From contig NZ_CVPC01000003.1 in NCBI RefSeq assembly GCF_001049735.1, forward strand, positions 186,001 through 250,000: a DNA stretch of 64,000 nucleotides. Reading direction: 5' to 3'. The translations under genes were made by a program, and so were the position numbers. Below are positions 29,382 through 38,329 of the stretch, in pieces. Below the pieces are notes generated by a model. The model made no database searches. It saw nothing but the letters and a program-made list of their open reading frames with translations, and had not been told where the DNA came from. Origin of the DNA: Nereida ignava (lineage in GTDB: Bacteria; Pseudomonadota; Alphaproteobacteria; Rhodobacterales; Rhodobacteraceae). Each line of letters opens with the position of its first letter. The stretch's first letter is position 1.

Positions 29382-30161
29382 ATGGATTTAGGACTACGCG
29401 GAAAGCGCGCGCTTGTATGTGCCTCCTCCAAAGGGCTGGGGCTTGGATGTGCCGAGAGTTTGGCTGAGGCTGGTGTTGATTTGGTAATGAACGCACGGGG
29501 TGAAGAGGCTTTGGAAGCTGCTGCCGCCGATATTCGTGCGCGTTTTGGTGTGAGTGTGACAACAGTCGCGGCAGATGTGACCACGCAAAACGGCCAGGCT
29601 GATGTTTTGGCCGCCTCTGAAGGTGTCGATATTTTGGTCACCAACGCCGGTGGTCCGCCTCCGGGTATGTGGACCGTTTGGGAGCGTGATGATTTCATTG
29701 CAGCACTTGATGCAAATATGCTGGCGCCGATAGCGTTGATGAAGGCACTGCTGCCCTCAATGATGGAAAAAGGCTGGGGCCGTGTGGTCAACATTACGTC
29801 CGTATCTGTCAAAGCGCCGATCGCTGTCTTGGGACTGTCGAACTCTGCACGCGCAGGTTTGACGGGGTATGTGGCCGGTACGGCACGTCAGGTAGCGGGC
29901 CACGGTGTGACCATCAACAACCTTATGCCCGGTATCCACGCTACTGATCGTGCGATCGCCCTTGATACGGGCGTGATGAACGCGCAGGGCATATCCATGG
30001 ATGAGGCCAAAGCGCAACGCGCAGCGACTATTCCAGCTGGCCGCTACGGCACTCGTCAAGAGTTTGGTGCTGCCTGTGCGTTTATGTGTTCGCAGTATGC
30101 GGGCTTTATGGTGGGGCAAAACGTCTTGCTTGATGGTGGCGCGGTGAACGCGACCCTCTGA
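29382..30161 (+). CDS. Atypical short-chain dehydrogenase/reductase lacking Tyr-xxx-Lys
   Basis: This 259-aa SDR-fold protein has a glycine-rich cofactor loop (CASSKGLGLG, residues 13-22) and the NAGGPPPG segment (88-95). Ser140 of the triad is present. The usual Tyr and Lys, 13 and 17 residues further on, are Ser153 and Arg157 (SNSAR). It belongs with a known divergent branch carrying the GGPPPG motif, often annotated as FabG-like, but normal SDR chemistry is doubtful. The ATG at 29382 is preceded by a purine-rich AAAGGCAGAG; an upstream ATG at 29319 is less likely. A terminator follows. Confidence 0.8.
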   Translation: MDLGLRGKRALVCASSKGLGLGCAESLAEAGVDLVMNARGEEALEAAAADIRARFGVSVTTVAADVTTQNGQADVLAASEGVDILVTNAGGPPPGMWTVWERDDFIAALDANMLAPIALMKALLPSMMEKGWGRVVNITSVSVKAPIAVLGLSNSARAGLTGYVAGTARQVAGHGVTINNLMPGIHATDRAIALDTGVMNAQGISMDEAKAQRAATIPAGRYGTRQEFGAACAFMCSQYAGFMVGQNVLLDGGAVNATL

Positions 30162-30190
30162 TGGTCTGATCCAGTCTGAATTTTGAGAGG

Positions 30191-30222
30191 GGCGGGGTGT
30201 CAAGCATGGCATCCCGCCTTTT
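30191..30222 (+). terminator. Rho-independent terminator after the SDR gene
   Basis: GGCGGGGTGTC (30191-30201) pairs with GGCATCCCGCC (30208-30218) over 11 bp including two wobble pairs, loop AAGCAT, followed by TTTT. It ends the SDR transcript before the ABC ATPase gene. Confidence 0.75.
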
Positions 30223-30358
30223 GCGTTTAATACACAGGCTTTCATTCGACTGCGTGCGACATGTTGAAAGGCCGCAATGTCTTGGCAAGGTGCGGTGCGG
30301 TTGCTATGTGCGGAACCGAGCCTGATTGTTTTGCTCGGAAATAGGATACATCGCATTC

Positions 30359-31450
30359 ATGCCCACATCCGTAGCCACCGATGCGCCGCGTCTTGAAGTG
30401 ACAAACCTGAACCGCAGCTTTGGCGGTCGCAAGGTTGTGGACGACGTATCCCTTAGCGTCGCGGCGGGGCAGGTGACGTGCCTTTTGGGGCCGTCCGGCT
30501 GTGGGAAATCTACGACCCTGCGCATGATTGCCGGCGTTGAGATGCAAGATAGCGGCAAAATCATGGTCGATGGTGAGCTGGTGTGCGACACCGTCACACG
30601 TGTTCCGGCCGAGGCCCGCTCAATCGGGCTGATGTTCCAGGACTTTGCTTTATTTCCGCACCTTACTGTTGCTGGCAATATCGCCTTTGGCCTGCGGGGA
30701 TCGCGCGGGCAAAAGGCCGAGCGCGTTCATCATCTGCTAAAACGCATTGGCTTGCCCCACTACGCGGATGCTTATCCGCACCAACTGTCCGGTGGCGAGC
30801 AACAGCGCATCGCTTTGGCCCGTGCGTTGGCGCCACAGCCAAAAATCATGCTGATGGATGAGCCGTTCTCCGGCCTTGATAACCGCTTGCGTGATGACAT
30901 CCGCGATGAAACCCTTGAGGTGCTTAAAGAAGAAGGCACTGCCGTTTTATTGGTCACACACGAACCTGATGAAGCGATGCGCATGGCCGATGAAATAGCC
31001 CTTATGCGCGATGGGGTGATCGTGCAGCGCGGTGCGCCTTATAACGTGCACATGCGTCCTGTAGACAAAGACGCAGCGGCTTTTTTCAGTGATCTTAACA
31101 TCGTACCGGGGCGCGTGCATGGCGGATTGGTCGAGACCGCCTTTGGGCAGTTTCTTGCCCCCGCAGTGCCTGAAGGTGGTGAGGTCGAGATTGTTATTCG
31201 CCCACAGCACATCAAAATTGATTTCGACCGGCAAGGTGCTGGGCCGAACCCGACGCCCCAAACCGGCGTCCCTGCGCGCGGCGTGGTTGAGCGAGCACGG
31301 TTTATGGGCAAAGATTCACTCGTTGAATTCCGGATGGATTTTGATGGCTCAATCCTAAAGGCGTCCGTGCCTTCGGTGTTTTTGCCCAAAAAAGGTTTGC
31401 CTTTATGGCTGATGCTGCGCCGCGATCGATGCTTTGTATTTCCCAAGTAA
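30359..31450 (+). CDS. ABC transporter ATP-binding protein (Fe3+/polyamine-type, FbpC/PotA-like)
   Basis: The 363-aa product has a full ABC ATPase: Walker A GPSGCGKSTTLR, Q-loop FQDFALFPHL, signature LSGGEQQRIALARAL, Walker B ILLMDEP-type (IMLMDEPFSGLD) and H-loop VTHEPDEA. A C-terminal TOBE-like domain contains EVEIVIRPQHIKIDF. The layout matches ATPases of ferric iron, sulfate or polyamine importers. No permease or binding-protein gene is adjacent, so the transporter it serves is unknown. The start ATG at 30359 lacks a strong ribosome binding site; 30326 is an upstream alternative. Confidence 0.85.
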   Translation: MPTSVATDAPRLEVTNLNRSFGGRKVVDDVSLSVAAGQVTCLLGPSGCGKSTTLRMIAGVEMQDSGKIMVDGELVCDTVTRVPAEARSIGLMFQDFALFPHLTVAGNIAFGLRGSRGQKAERVHHLLKRIGLPHYADAYPHQLSGGEQQRIALARALAPQPKIMLMDEPFSGLDNRLRDDIRDETLEVLKEEGTAVLLVTHEPDEAMRMADEIALMRDGVIVQRGAPYNVHMRPVDKDAAAFFSDLNIVPGRVHGGLVETAFGQFLAPAVPEGGEVEIVIRPQHIKIDFDRQGAGPNPTPQTGVPARGVVERARFMGKDSLVEFRMDFDGSILKASVPSVFLPKKGLPLWLMLRRDRCFVFPK

Positions 31451-31465
31451 CGATGTGTCGCGCCT

Positions 31466-32128
31466 CTAGAGCGTAATTTTGCGTTCTGCATAATCCGCAA
31501 GGGTTTTGCCTTGTTCCTCCACGAAAAGCCCCGGAAGAATTGAACATTCTGCAATAAGATCAGCGCGCAACTCATTGAATTCATGAGAAGTTTCATTCCA
31601 TACGACGCACGTCCAAACGCGCCCCCAATAATCAAGCTGTAGGGGGCGGACCACGATGTCTGTGCCGTCGTAATGTAGCTTCAGCTTTTGACGGGCACGA
31701 ATGGCTTGGCGTAGTTGCGGCAAATGCTGAAACCCACGGGCGGCATCTGCGAACGGATATATGGCAAAGCCCCAAGAGGCCGGCGCGCTGGTGCGTTCTT
31801 CGGGTAACACAGCGTCGATCTTCGCGGACAACGTCCGTGCTGCTTGGGACAGATCATCGTCCGCAGCTTCGCCCACAACTTGAAGGCCCACGTGAAGCGC
31901 CTCAAGCTCGGTCAAAGACAGGTTCAGCGGGGGAAGCGTAATGGCCGCCGTTACCCAATACCCCACACCGCGCTCCCCCTGAACGGGCACGCCGCTGGCG
32001 GCAAGCGTTTCCATATCGCGGTAGATAGTGCGCTCTGAGACATCCATCGCGCGGGCCAAATCAGCGGCACGGTGTAATTTCCCATCGCGCAGATGGGTAA
32101 TCAATCGATAGAGGCGGTCCTTGCGCAT
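31466..32128 (-). CDS. HTH plus WYL-domain transcriptional regulator (YafY-like)
   Basis: The N-terminal 60 residues form a winged helix-turn-helix (LARAMDVSERTIYRDMETLAASG). The rest contains a WYL-type ligand-sensing domain (LKLHYDGTDIVVRPLQLDYWGRVWTCVVW). At 220 aa it is a short single-WYL regulator. Such proteins are usually repressors or activators of adjacent genes or of themselves. It is divergent from tatA, with several inverted repeats in the 209-bp spacer. It converges on the ABC ATPase gene (15 bp apart). Confidence 0.85.
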   Translation of the reverse strand: MRKDRLYRLITHLRDGKLHRAADLARAMDVSERTIYRDMETLAASGVPVQGERGVGYWVTAAITLPPLNLSLTELEALHVGLQVVGEAADDDLSQAARTLSAKIDAVLPEERTSAPASWGFAIYPFADAARGFQHLPQLRQAIRARQKLKLHYDGTDIVVRPLQLDYWGRVWTCVVWNETSHEFNELRADLIAECSILPGLFVEEQGKTLADYAERKITL

Positions 32129-32163
32129 GATTCGTACTTTCTTCCTCAGCGGGTCGTAATTTT

Positions 32164-32184
32164 AGGAATGAAATCTGCATTCCT
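32164..32184. promoter_or_regulatory. Perfect inverted repeat in the WYL regulator/tatA spacer
   Basis: AGGAATG (32164-32170) and CATTCCT (32178-32184) form a perfect 7-bp inverted repeat with a 7-base spacer. It lies about 35-55 bp upstream of the WYL regulator start, a good position for an autoregulatory operator. Confidence 0.45.
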
Positions 32185-32208
32185 GACATTTACCTGACAG
32201 TTGACAGG
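32182..32208. promoter_or_regulatory. CCTGACA repeats in the WYL regulator/tatA spacer
   Basis: CCTGACA occurs twice in direct orientation (32182-32188 and 32193-32199). The related CCTGTCAA is present in inverted orientation (complement of 32201-32208). The cluster adjoins the inverted repeat at 32164 and may be a regulator binding site. Confidence 0.35.
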
Positions 32209-32337
32209 TTTTTGTCATGAGAAACACCAAAAAGGTAATTTAATGGCCAGTTTATCGCTGGCGAGGGCGTGTAAATGCGCGTATTTCTTGAGGCCGAACA
32301 TAGATAGATGCGCAACCAAGCGCGAAGGAGTTTAGAC

Positions 32338-32553
32338 ATGTTGAACAACATTGGCCCCATGGGTTTCTTGCTGATTGCAGTCGTCGTGTTGGTTCTGTTT
32401 GGCCGCGGCAAAGTCTCGTCATTGATGGGCGAAGTAGGCAAAGGCATCACCGCGTTCAAAAAAGGCGTCAAAGACGGCACGGAAGAGCTTGAGCAAGAGC
32501 AGGCGGACGCAGCAAAAGACGTCACACCTGAGACTGAAAAAGACAAAGCCTGA
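32338..32553 (+). CDS. tatA: Sec-independent protein translocase subunit TatA
   Basis: TatA (71 aa) forms the pore of the twin-arginine translocase. It has an N-terminal membrane helix ([21 protein letters not shown]) with the FGRGK hinge, an amphipathic helix ([15 protein letters not shown]) and an acidic tail. The start at 32338 follows a clear AAGGAG site about 8 bases upstream; an in-frame ATG at 32308 is rejected. First gene of a tatABC operon. Confidence 0.95.
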   Translation: MLNNIGPMGFLLIAVVVLVLFGRGKVSSLMGEVGKGITAFKKGVKDGTEELEQEQADAAKDVTPETEKDKA

Positions 32554-32590
32554 TCCGCGCGTGCGGGTAATGCTTGTAAAGGAATTGTAG

Positions 32591-33079
32591 ATGTTTGGAC
32601 TTGGCTGGGGCGAAATGATCGTCGTGGGTGTGGTGGCGTTGATTGTGGTGGGCCCCAAAGACCTGCCGCAGATGTTCCGCACGTTGGGGCGCTTTTCCGG
32701 CAAGGCCAAAGGCATGGCGCGCGAGTTCACATCGGCGATGAACCAAGCGGCGAACTCAACAGGCGTTGGGGATGTGGCCCGCGACTTTCAGAACATGACA
32801 AGCAAAAAGGCGCTTGGTTTGGACAAGCTTGATCAAGCCTCTCGCGCGTTTGAAGCATGGGATCCATTGAAAGACGGAGACGAGGGTGAGCCGTCACTCT
32901 CGCCCGAACGCAGTGATGCGGCTGCTAAAATTCAAGCTGCCACCAAAATTAAAGAAGCCGAAAAACGCGCAGAGGCGGCGCGGGCTGCGCTGGCTGAGGC
33001 CGAAGCAGAAGTGGCCGCAGCAAAACCTGCGACCAGTTCGACGCCAAGCGCGCAAAGCAAAACCGAAGGTGACGCATGA
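32591..33079 (+). CDS. tatB: Sec-independent protein translocase subunit TatB
   Basis: TatB (162 aa) begins MFGLGWGEMIVVGVVALIVVGPKDLPQMFR, the TatB membrane helix with the conserved Glu8 and the GPKDLP hinge. An amphipathic helix and a long Ala/Glu-rich C-terminal tail follow. It forms the substrate receptor with TatC. The stop overlaps the tatC start by 4 bp (ATGA). Confidence 0.95.
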   Translation: MFGLGWGEMIVVGVVALIVVGPKDLPQMFRTLGRFSGKAKGMAREFTSAMNQAANSTGVGDVARDFQNMTSKKALGLDKLDQASRAFEAWDPLKDGDEGEPSLSPERSDAAAKIQAATKIKEAEKRAEAARAALAEAEAEVAAAKPATSSTPSAQSKTEGDA

Positions 33080-33972
33080 GCGATACATCCCAAGCCCACG
33101 AAGCCGAGATTGATGATAGTGCCGCACCTTTGATTGAACATCTGACTGAGCTGCGTACGCGGCTCATTCGCAGTGTGGTGGCTTTTTTGGTGGCGATGGT
33201 GGCATGCTTTACGATCGCCGAACCGATCTTGGAGTTTCTCGCCGAACCGATCGCGGACATTCTGCGTTCACGCGGTGAAGACCCGCGGTTGATCTTCACG
33301 GCACCGCAGGAAAAGTTCTTTGTATTGATCCGAATTTCGGTCATCGCGGGCTTTGCGTTTAGCTTCCCCGTAATCGCGTTCCAACTTTGGCGCTTTGTTG
33401 CGCCAGGTTTGTACAAGACCGAGAAAAACGCGTTTTTGCCATTCATCATAGCAAGCCCTGCGCTTTTCATGTTGGGGGCTTCGTTTGCGCACTACGTCGT
33501 GACGCCGCTGGCGATGAATTTCTTTATCGGCTTTTCTGATGTCATCCCGTCCATCGCAGGATTGGTCACCGGTGAGGCGCCACAGGCTAACAATGAGCTA
33601 AGCACAGTCTTTCTGGGCTCTGTGCGTGAAAGCCTGGATGTATCTTTGAAATTTATCTTCGCCTTCGGCCTGTGTTTCCAGTTGCCCGTTTTGTTAACCT
33701 TAATGGGCAAGGCTGGCTTGGTCAGCGCCGCTGGTCTGCGGGCTGTGCGCAAATACGCAGTTGTGGGCATTCTGGTTTTGGCGGCTTTGGTCACGCCCCC
33801 TGATGTTGTGACACAAGTTATCTTGTTTGTGGTGGTCTATGGTCTTTACGAGATTTCTATCTGGTTGGTTCAGGGCGTAGAAAAGCGCCGTATTCAGAAG
33901 ATGAAAGACGAGGGTCTCTGGGACGAAGAACTGCACGGTGACGGCGGGACGGACGAAGAAGAGAACCGGTGA
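33076..33972 (+). CDS. tatC: Sec-independent protein translocase subunit TatC
   Basis: TatC (298 aa) recognises twin-arginine signal peptides. The N-terminal segment APLIEHLTELRTRLIRSVV is the conserved cytosolic signature. FSFPVIAFQLWRFVAPGLYKTEK and FCFQLPVLLTLMGKAGL-like segments follow, with six membrane helices in all. An acidic C-terminal tail (EELHGDGGTDEEENR) is present. It is followed with a 4-bp overlap by a DUF815 ATPase gene. Confidence 0.96.
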   Translation: MSDTSQAHEAEIDDSAAPLIEHLTELRTRLIRSVVAFLVAMVACFTIAEPILEFLAEPIADILRSRGEDPRLIFTAPQEKFFVLIRISVIAGFAFSFPVIAFQLWRFVAPGLYKTEKNAFLPFIIASPALFMLGASFAHYVVTPLAMNFFIGFSDVIPSIAGLVTGEAPQANNELSTVFLGSVRESLDVSLKFIFAFGLCFQLPVLLTLMGKAGLVSAAGLRAVRKYAVVGILVLAALVTPPDVVTQVILFVVVYGLYEISIWLVQGVEKRRIQKMKDEGLWDEELHGDGGTDEEENR

Positions 33973-34832
33973 TGACGGCGAGTTTACCAACTGATGCGCT
34001 TGAACGGATTGCGCAGGCACTCGAGCGTATGTCGCCCCCGCCTGTTTCAAAACCTGATTTAGGTGCCGCAAGCGCGTTTGTCTGGTCGACCGAGCCTGAT
34101 TGCTTGGTCCCCGTCGCAGATGTCTCGCGGGTGCCGTTAGAGCTTCTGGTTGGGGTCGATCGGGCGCGGGACACTTTGTTGGCCAATACAAAGCAGTTTG
34201 CGAACGGCATGCCAGCAAACAATGCGTTGCTATGGGGCGCGCGTGGCATGGGAAAATCCAGTCTTGTCAAAGCTGTACACGGCGCTGTTCATGCTGAAAA
34301 AACTTCGTGTAAGCTGGTCGAAATTCAACGCGAAGACTTGCCAACAATCGGACGTTTGCTTGAGCTGCTGCGCGATGCCCCTGAGTGTAGGTTTATTCTG
34401 TTTTGCGATGATCTCAGCTTTGGCCACGATGATGCGCATTACAAATCGCTCAAGGCGGTGTTGGACGGCGGGGTGCAAGGTCGGCCTGATAATGTGGTGC
34501 TGTATGCGACGTCAAACCGTCGCCATCTGATGCCGCGTGACATGATCGAGAACGAGCGTGGCGGTGCGATTAACCCAGCCGAAGCTGTAGAAGAAAAAGT
34601 CAGTCTGTCGGACCGTTTCGGACTGTGGTTGGGCTTTCATGCTTGCGACCAAGATCAGTTCCTCGCGATGATCCGCGGATATTGTGATGCTTTTGGTGTC
34701 GATATGGGTGATGCAGAGTTACGTGCCGAAGCCATTGAATGGCAAGCAACGCGCGGCAGTAGATCTGGGCGCGTTGCCTGGCAGTATTTTACCGATCTTG
34801 CGGGACGCAAAGGCGTCTCGCTTGCAGGCTAA
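33969..34832 (+). CDS. DUF815 family AAA-type ATPase
   Basis: The 287-aa protein has a Walker A motif GARGMGKSSLVKAVH at about residues 90-104, a Walker B-like FILFCDDLSF and a sensor-like VLYATSNRRHLMPRDM. This pattern defines DUF815, an AAA-like family without known function. It follows tatC with a 4-bp overlap (ATGATG allows a start one codon later), so it is part of the tat operon here. Whether it acts in Tat export is not known. Confidence 0.85.
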   Translation: MMTASLPTDALERIAQALERMSPPPVSKPDLGAASAFVWSTEPDCLVPVADVSRVPLELLVGVDRARDTLLANTKQFANGMPANNALLWGARGMGKSSLVKAVHGAVHAEKTSCKLVEIQREDLPTIGRLLELLRDAPECRFILFCDDLSFGHDDAHYKSLKAVLDGGVQGRPDNVVLYATSNRRHLMPRDMIENERGGAINPAEAVEEKVSLSDRFGLWLGFHACDQDQFLAMIRGYCDAFGVDMGDAELRAEAIEWQATRGSRSGRVAWQYFTDLAGRKGVSLAG

Positions 34833-34864
34833 AGCTGGTTAACTGCGCACCTGATTAAGCCGGC

Positions 34865-36052
34865 TTACTTCGGCAAATACGGCGCGGGATTAACGCTGTC
34901 GAAGCCTTTGCGGACTTCAAAGTGCAAAAAGCTTGGGCTTGTGGCCCGCACTTTTGCGATGGTCTCGCCGCGCTTTACTTTGTCGCCTTTTTTGACCCGC
35001 AGACCGTCCACATTTGCATAAACAGTGATTAGACCATCGCTGTGGCGCATGATGATAATTGGGATTTGGTCCGTGTCTTTGCTGATCAAGATCACCTGAC
35101 CTGCGTCGGCTGCCTTAACATTCGTGCCTGCGGGCGCACCGATGTCGATGCCTTCGTTTACGTTCTTTTTGTACTCGCGAATGATTGAGCCGCGCACAGG
35201 ATACAAAAAGCGCGCCGTGGCGGCAGCCGGTGTTGTGCTGGTGCCCAAATCTGGCGCTTGGGGTGTTGCGTCTTGTGCGTCGGCAGCACCGGGCACATCA
35301 CTTGGCAGGGGGGTCGCTGCTGATGGTGGCGTCGGGGCGTTTGAACCCGCACCTGGTTTGGTGGCGCTTGCGGCTACTGGGGCAGGGGGTGCTACGGGGA
35401 TCAACAAAAACTGGCCCTCGCGCACGGCCAAGTCCGATCCAAGGCTGTTCCAATCTGCAAGTGAGCGGACGTTGACGCCGTAAAGGCGGGCAACAGAAAA
35501 TGCAGTTTCGCCACGTTCAACACGGTGGCGGATAGGTTCTACGCCCGTTTGAGGCAATGCAGATGCCGTTGGTGCAGCGCCTGCTTGGGCCTCTGCTTTA
35601 TCGATCGCGCTGCCGGCAAGTGTTGTCACGTCAACCGATGATGGTGCTCGGATTGGCCCGGTGGCGGATGCACCTGTGGCGGGGGAAGGCTCTGCCACGC
35701 GATTGGACAGGGCCACAACCTCACCACTGCGCAACGGGTCGCTAGGTCGAATGCCGTTAAAGCGCGCCAGCTCATTAGCATTAACGCCAATGCGGTCAGC
35801 GACGGCCTGAAGTGTGTCGCCGTCACGTGCAACAGCAACTTGATAGTTGGGATAACTGATGATGCCACGGTTATCAGGTTCGGGGCGGGATGCCGAGGCA
35901 CCACGCGTTGCGGATGATGTATCAGCGCCGTTGCCAGTAAGTCCGCGCAAATCAAAATCCCATTGTTTGACCTGCTCGCAACCTGCAACAAGGGCGAGGG
36001 TCGAACATAAGACAATTGCTTTTGCCGGCATTGAAAATTTGATGGCGTACAT
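34865..36052 (-). CDS. nlpD: NlpD-like lipoprotein with two LysM domains and a degenerate M23 peptidase domain
   Basis: The 395-aa protein has a lipoprotein signal ending LVAGC (Cys25). Two LysM domains (YQVAVARDGDTLQAVADRIG and HRVERGETAFSVARLYG) bind peptidoglycan. The C-terminal LytM/M23 domain starts FLYPVRGSIIREYK. The metal His of M23 is replaced (NEGIDI) and YAH reads YAN, as in regulators of amidases rather than enzymes. The order surE-pcm-nlpD matches the classic proteobacterial arrangement, minus rpoS. I chose the ATG at 36052 because GAGGA lies seven bases upstream. Confidence 0.88.
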   Translation of the reverse strand: MYAIKFSMPAKAIVLCSTLALVAGCEQVKQWDFDLRGLTGNGADTSSATRGASASRPEPDNRGIISYPNYQVAVARDGDTLQAVADRIGVNANELARFNGIRPSDPLRSGEVVALSNRVAEPSPATGASATGPIRAPSSVDVTTLAGSAIDKAEAQAGAAPTASALPQTGVEPIRHRVERGETAFSVARLYGVNVRSLADWNSLGSDLAVREGQFLLIPVAPPAPVAASATKPGAGSNAPTPPSAATPLPSDVPGAADAQDATPQAPDLGTSTTPAAATARFLYPVRGSIIREYKKNVNEGIDIGAPAGTNVKAADAGQVILISKDTDQIPIIIMRHSDGLITVYANVDGLRVKKGDKVKRGETIAKVRATSPSFLHFEVRKGFDSVNPAPYLPK

Positions 36053-36149
36053 GGCCTGTTCCTCAATATGCTGTGCCATGGTCGTTCGCCATAGCGTAAC
36101 TGCTCAATTTACGGGCCTTTTGGCCTCTGTTTTAGTGTGCCGCGCCACT

Positions 36150-36803
36150 TTAGTCGCGGCTGACCCCTTCAAGTAGAGGTACGAACCGCACGTCGCGCAG
36201 TTCGGTATAGTCAAATCCATCTTCGCCGCGAACAACCTTTACGAGGGTCTGAACCGTCTCCGCCTGTCCGCAGGGTACAACCATGATACCCCCGATTTTC
36301 AATTGCGCCAAGAGGGGGCCCGGGGGGTCTTCGGCGGCGGCGGTGACAATGATGCGATCAAAGGGCGCTTGGTCAGGCAAACCACGGCTGCCGTCCGCGG
36401 TGACGGCCGTAATGTTGCGCAGGTCTAACGCCTCAAAAGTCGCGCGCGCATCATCGACAAGGCGCTTGTGACGATCAACGGTGAACACCCGCCGCGCCAG
36501 ATGAGATAGAATTGCGCCTTGATAGCCAGAGCCCGTACCAATTTCGAGAACGTGATGGCGCGGACCTAGGTCAAGTGCTTGGGTCATCAGACCAACAACG
36601 GAAGGCTGGCTGATGGTTTGGCCACACGCAATCGGTAGGGGCATGTCTTCGTATGCGCGGTCTTTAAAGACACCGTCTTGGACAAATTGTGCGCGGTCCA
36701 CCGCCTCCATGGCATTGAGCACGCGAGCGTCCGTTAACCCGCGAGAGCGGAGCGCAAAGAGAAACTGCATCTTCTGCTCGGGGGTGTAACTTGGCGCGTT
36801 CAT
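36150..36803 (-). CDS. pcm: Protein-L-isoaspartate O-methyltransferase
   Basis: Pcm repairs isoaspartyl residues in aged proteins using S-adenosylmethionine. The SAM motif is [19 protein letters not shown], preceded by [18 protein letters not shown], and [20 protein letters not shown] follows. The length is 217 aa, normal for the family. It overlaps surE by 4 bp, so the two are translationally coupled. Confidence 0.95.
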   Translation of the reverse strand: MNAPSYTPEQKMQFLFALRSRGLTDARVLNAMEAVDRAQFVQDGVFKDRAYEDMPLPIACGQTISQPSVVGLMTQALDLGPRHHVLEIGTGSGYQGAILSHLARRVFTVDRHKRLVDDARATFEALDLRNITAVTADGSRGLPDQAPFDRIIVTAAAEDPPGPLLAQLKIGGIMVVPCGQAETVQTLVKVVRGEDGFDYTELRDVRFVPLLEGVSRD

Positions 36804-37597
36804 GGGCGGTCAAATGCCTGTGATAGGCGGTCAAGCTCATCTGTCGCTGTCAAATCTGCGCGCATCGGGGTGACGCTGATGTAGCCTGCAAGGTTTACCG
36901 CCGCGTCGGTACCTGCGGCTGACGGGGCACGCTGATCGCCACCTTTCACCCACATGAACTGTCGACCTGTGGGGGAGTTTTGGGGGGACACGCTGAAGCT
37001 TGTGCCTTGCCTGCGACCTTGGCGTACGACTTGGGTGCCTTTGACATCTGCTGCGGCAACGGGCGGGAAGTTCACATTATAAAATGTGCGGTACCCGTGT
37101 GCATCTGGTGTCTCAAATCCTGTTTTCAAAAGCTGCTTAACAACCTCCGCGCCAAACGCGGCTGCCCCTTCGAACGGATCGTCCAAGTCTTTCATGGCAG
37201 GCCCGTAGTATTGCGACAGCGCAATTGCGGGCAGCCCTTGAAGTGCTGCTTCCATCGCAGCACCAATGGTGCCTGAATAAAGCGTGTTCTCGGCTGAGTT
37301 GTTCCCACGGTTCACGCCGGATAAAACCAAATCGGGCGGGCAGTCTGTCATGACGTGGTGCAGTCCTGCTAAAACACAATCTGCGGGCGCGCCTTCGGCC
37401 GCAAAGCGCTGTGGCCCCAATTCGGAGATCATTGTGGGGTGGGTATAGTTGATGCAATGGCCCACGCCTGATTGTTCGAACGCGGGCGCTACGGTCCAGA
37501 CATCACCATCAGGGCCCGCGACGTCGCGCGCAATGGCCTCCATAACCTTGAGGCCGGGGGCAGCGATGCCGTCATCATTTGTAATTAAAATACGCAT
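36800..37597 (-). CDS. surE: 5'/3'-nucleotidase SurE
   Basis: SurE is a metal-dependent nucleotidase linked to stationary-phase survival. The N-terminus [16 protein letters not shown] supplies two Asp metal ligands. The SGVNRGNN motif supplies Ser and Asn, and [15 protein letters not shown] is also conserved. The length (265 aa) is normal. It is the first gene of the surE-pcm-nlpD cluster. Confidence 0.96.
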   Translation of the reverse strand: MRILITNDDGIAAPGLKVMEAIARDVAGPDGDVWTVAPAFEQSGVGHCINYTHPTMISELGPQRFAAEGAPADCVLAGLHHVMTDCPPDLVLSGVNRGNNSAENTLYSGTIGAAMEAALQGLPAIALSQYYGPAMKDLDDPFEGAAAFGAEVVKQLLKTGFETPDAHGYRTFYNVNFPPVAAADVKGTQVVRQGRRQGTSFSVSPQNSPTGRQFMWVKGGDQRAPSAAGTDAAVNLAGYISVTPMRADLTATDELDRLSQAFDRP

Positions 37598-37650
37598 ACC
37601 CCGCGTTAGGCGAGCAAAGGGCGTGGGGCAAGCAGAGCGGTGCTGCGGGC

Positions 37651-38298
37651 CTAAAAAATATCTGCCAAGATGCGTTTTGCTTCATCTGCGGGATCTGTCA
37701 GCAGGTTCCTGTCCTCACCGGGGTGAAAACGCGCGCGTGTGCTGGTGGGCATTGGGGCAGGTGTTGTGATGTGAATGTGTGGGCCAATATTGGCACTTTC
37801 CGCCTGCCAGCTTTTGGCAAGCGCAATCTGTGCGGCTTTCGTTGCACCATAGGCGCCGTAGAATTTCTGACCGACAGCAGCATCATCGAAAAACACAGCA
37901 TGCGCGGTTGGACGCAACAGGGGCGCAACCATCGGGATCAACTGTGCTGTGGCATTCACGTTGATATCAACGGATTTTGACCAGTCTTTTGGTCCCATCG
38001 CATTTGCCGGTGCCAAGGGGGCTGCGTGAATTGCTGTATGCGCCCAAAAATCAATTTGCCCCCACCGATCGTGGATAGAACGGCACAGTTGCTGCATGGC
38101 GGCTTCTGTCTGAATGCTCATCGGAGCCAAAGTTGCCTGACCACCCTGTGCTTGAATTAGATCATCAAGCTCTTCGAGGGCCCCAACGGTTTTGCCAACG
38201 GCAATGATGTGATGGGTCGGCGCAAGGGCGAGCGCAAGCGCATGGCCAAGGCCGCGGCTGGCACCGGTGATGAGGGCGATTTTTGTGTCATTCGTCAT
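37651..38298 (-). CDS. SDR family oxidoreductase (YciK-like)
   Basis: This 215-aa SDR has the cofactor loop [17 protein letters not shown] and the active-site YGATK (Tyr-xxx-Lys). The usual catalytic Ser before it appears replaced in FFDDAAVG. YciK relatives have SSSVG there. Substrate unknown. The ATG at 38298 fits the fold start; an upstream ATG at 38376 would add an unlikely leader. It lies 31 bp after the gene for a glycosyltransferase-like protein and may share its transcript with purF. Confidence 0.8.
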   Translation of the reverse strand: MTNDTKIALITGASRGLGHALALALAPTHHIIAVGKTVGALEELDDLIQAQGGQATLAPMSIQTEAAMQQLCRSIHDRWGQIDFWAHTAIHAAPLAPANAMGPKDWSKSVDINVNATAQLIPMVAPLLRPTAHAVFFDDAAVGQKFYGAYGATKAAQIALAKSWQAESANIGPHIHITTPAPMPTSTRARFHPGEDRNLLTDPADEAKRILADIF

Positions 38299-38329
38299 AT
38301 GCGTGGTGTGCTGCGTGAGGGCTGGAACG

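Noticed and set aside
34856-34867. Perfect palindrome TAAGCCGGCTTA between the DUF815 and nlpD stops
   Set aside because: It overlaps the nlpD stop codon between convergent genes. It is short, has no loop or T-tract, and could arise by chance.
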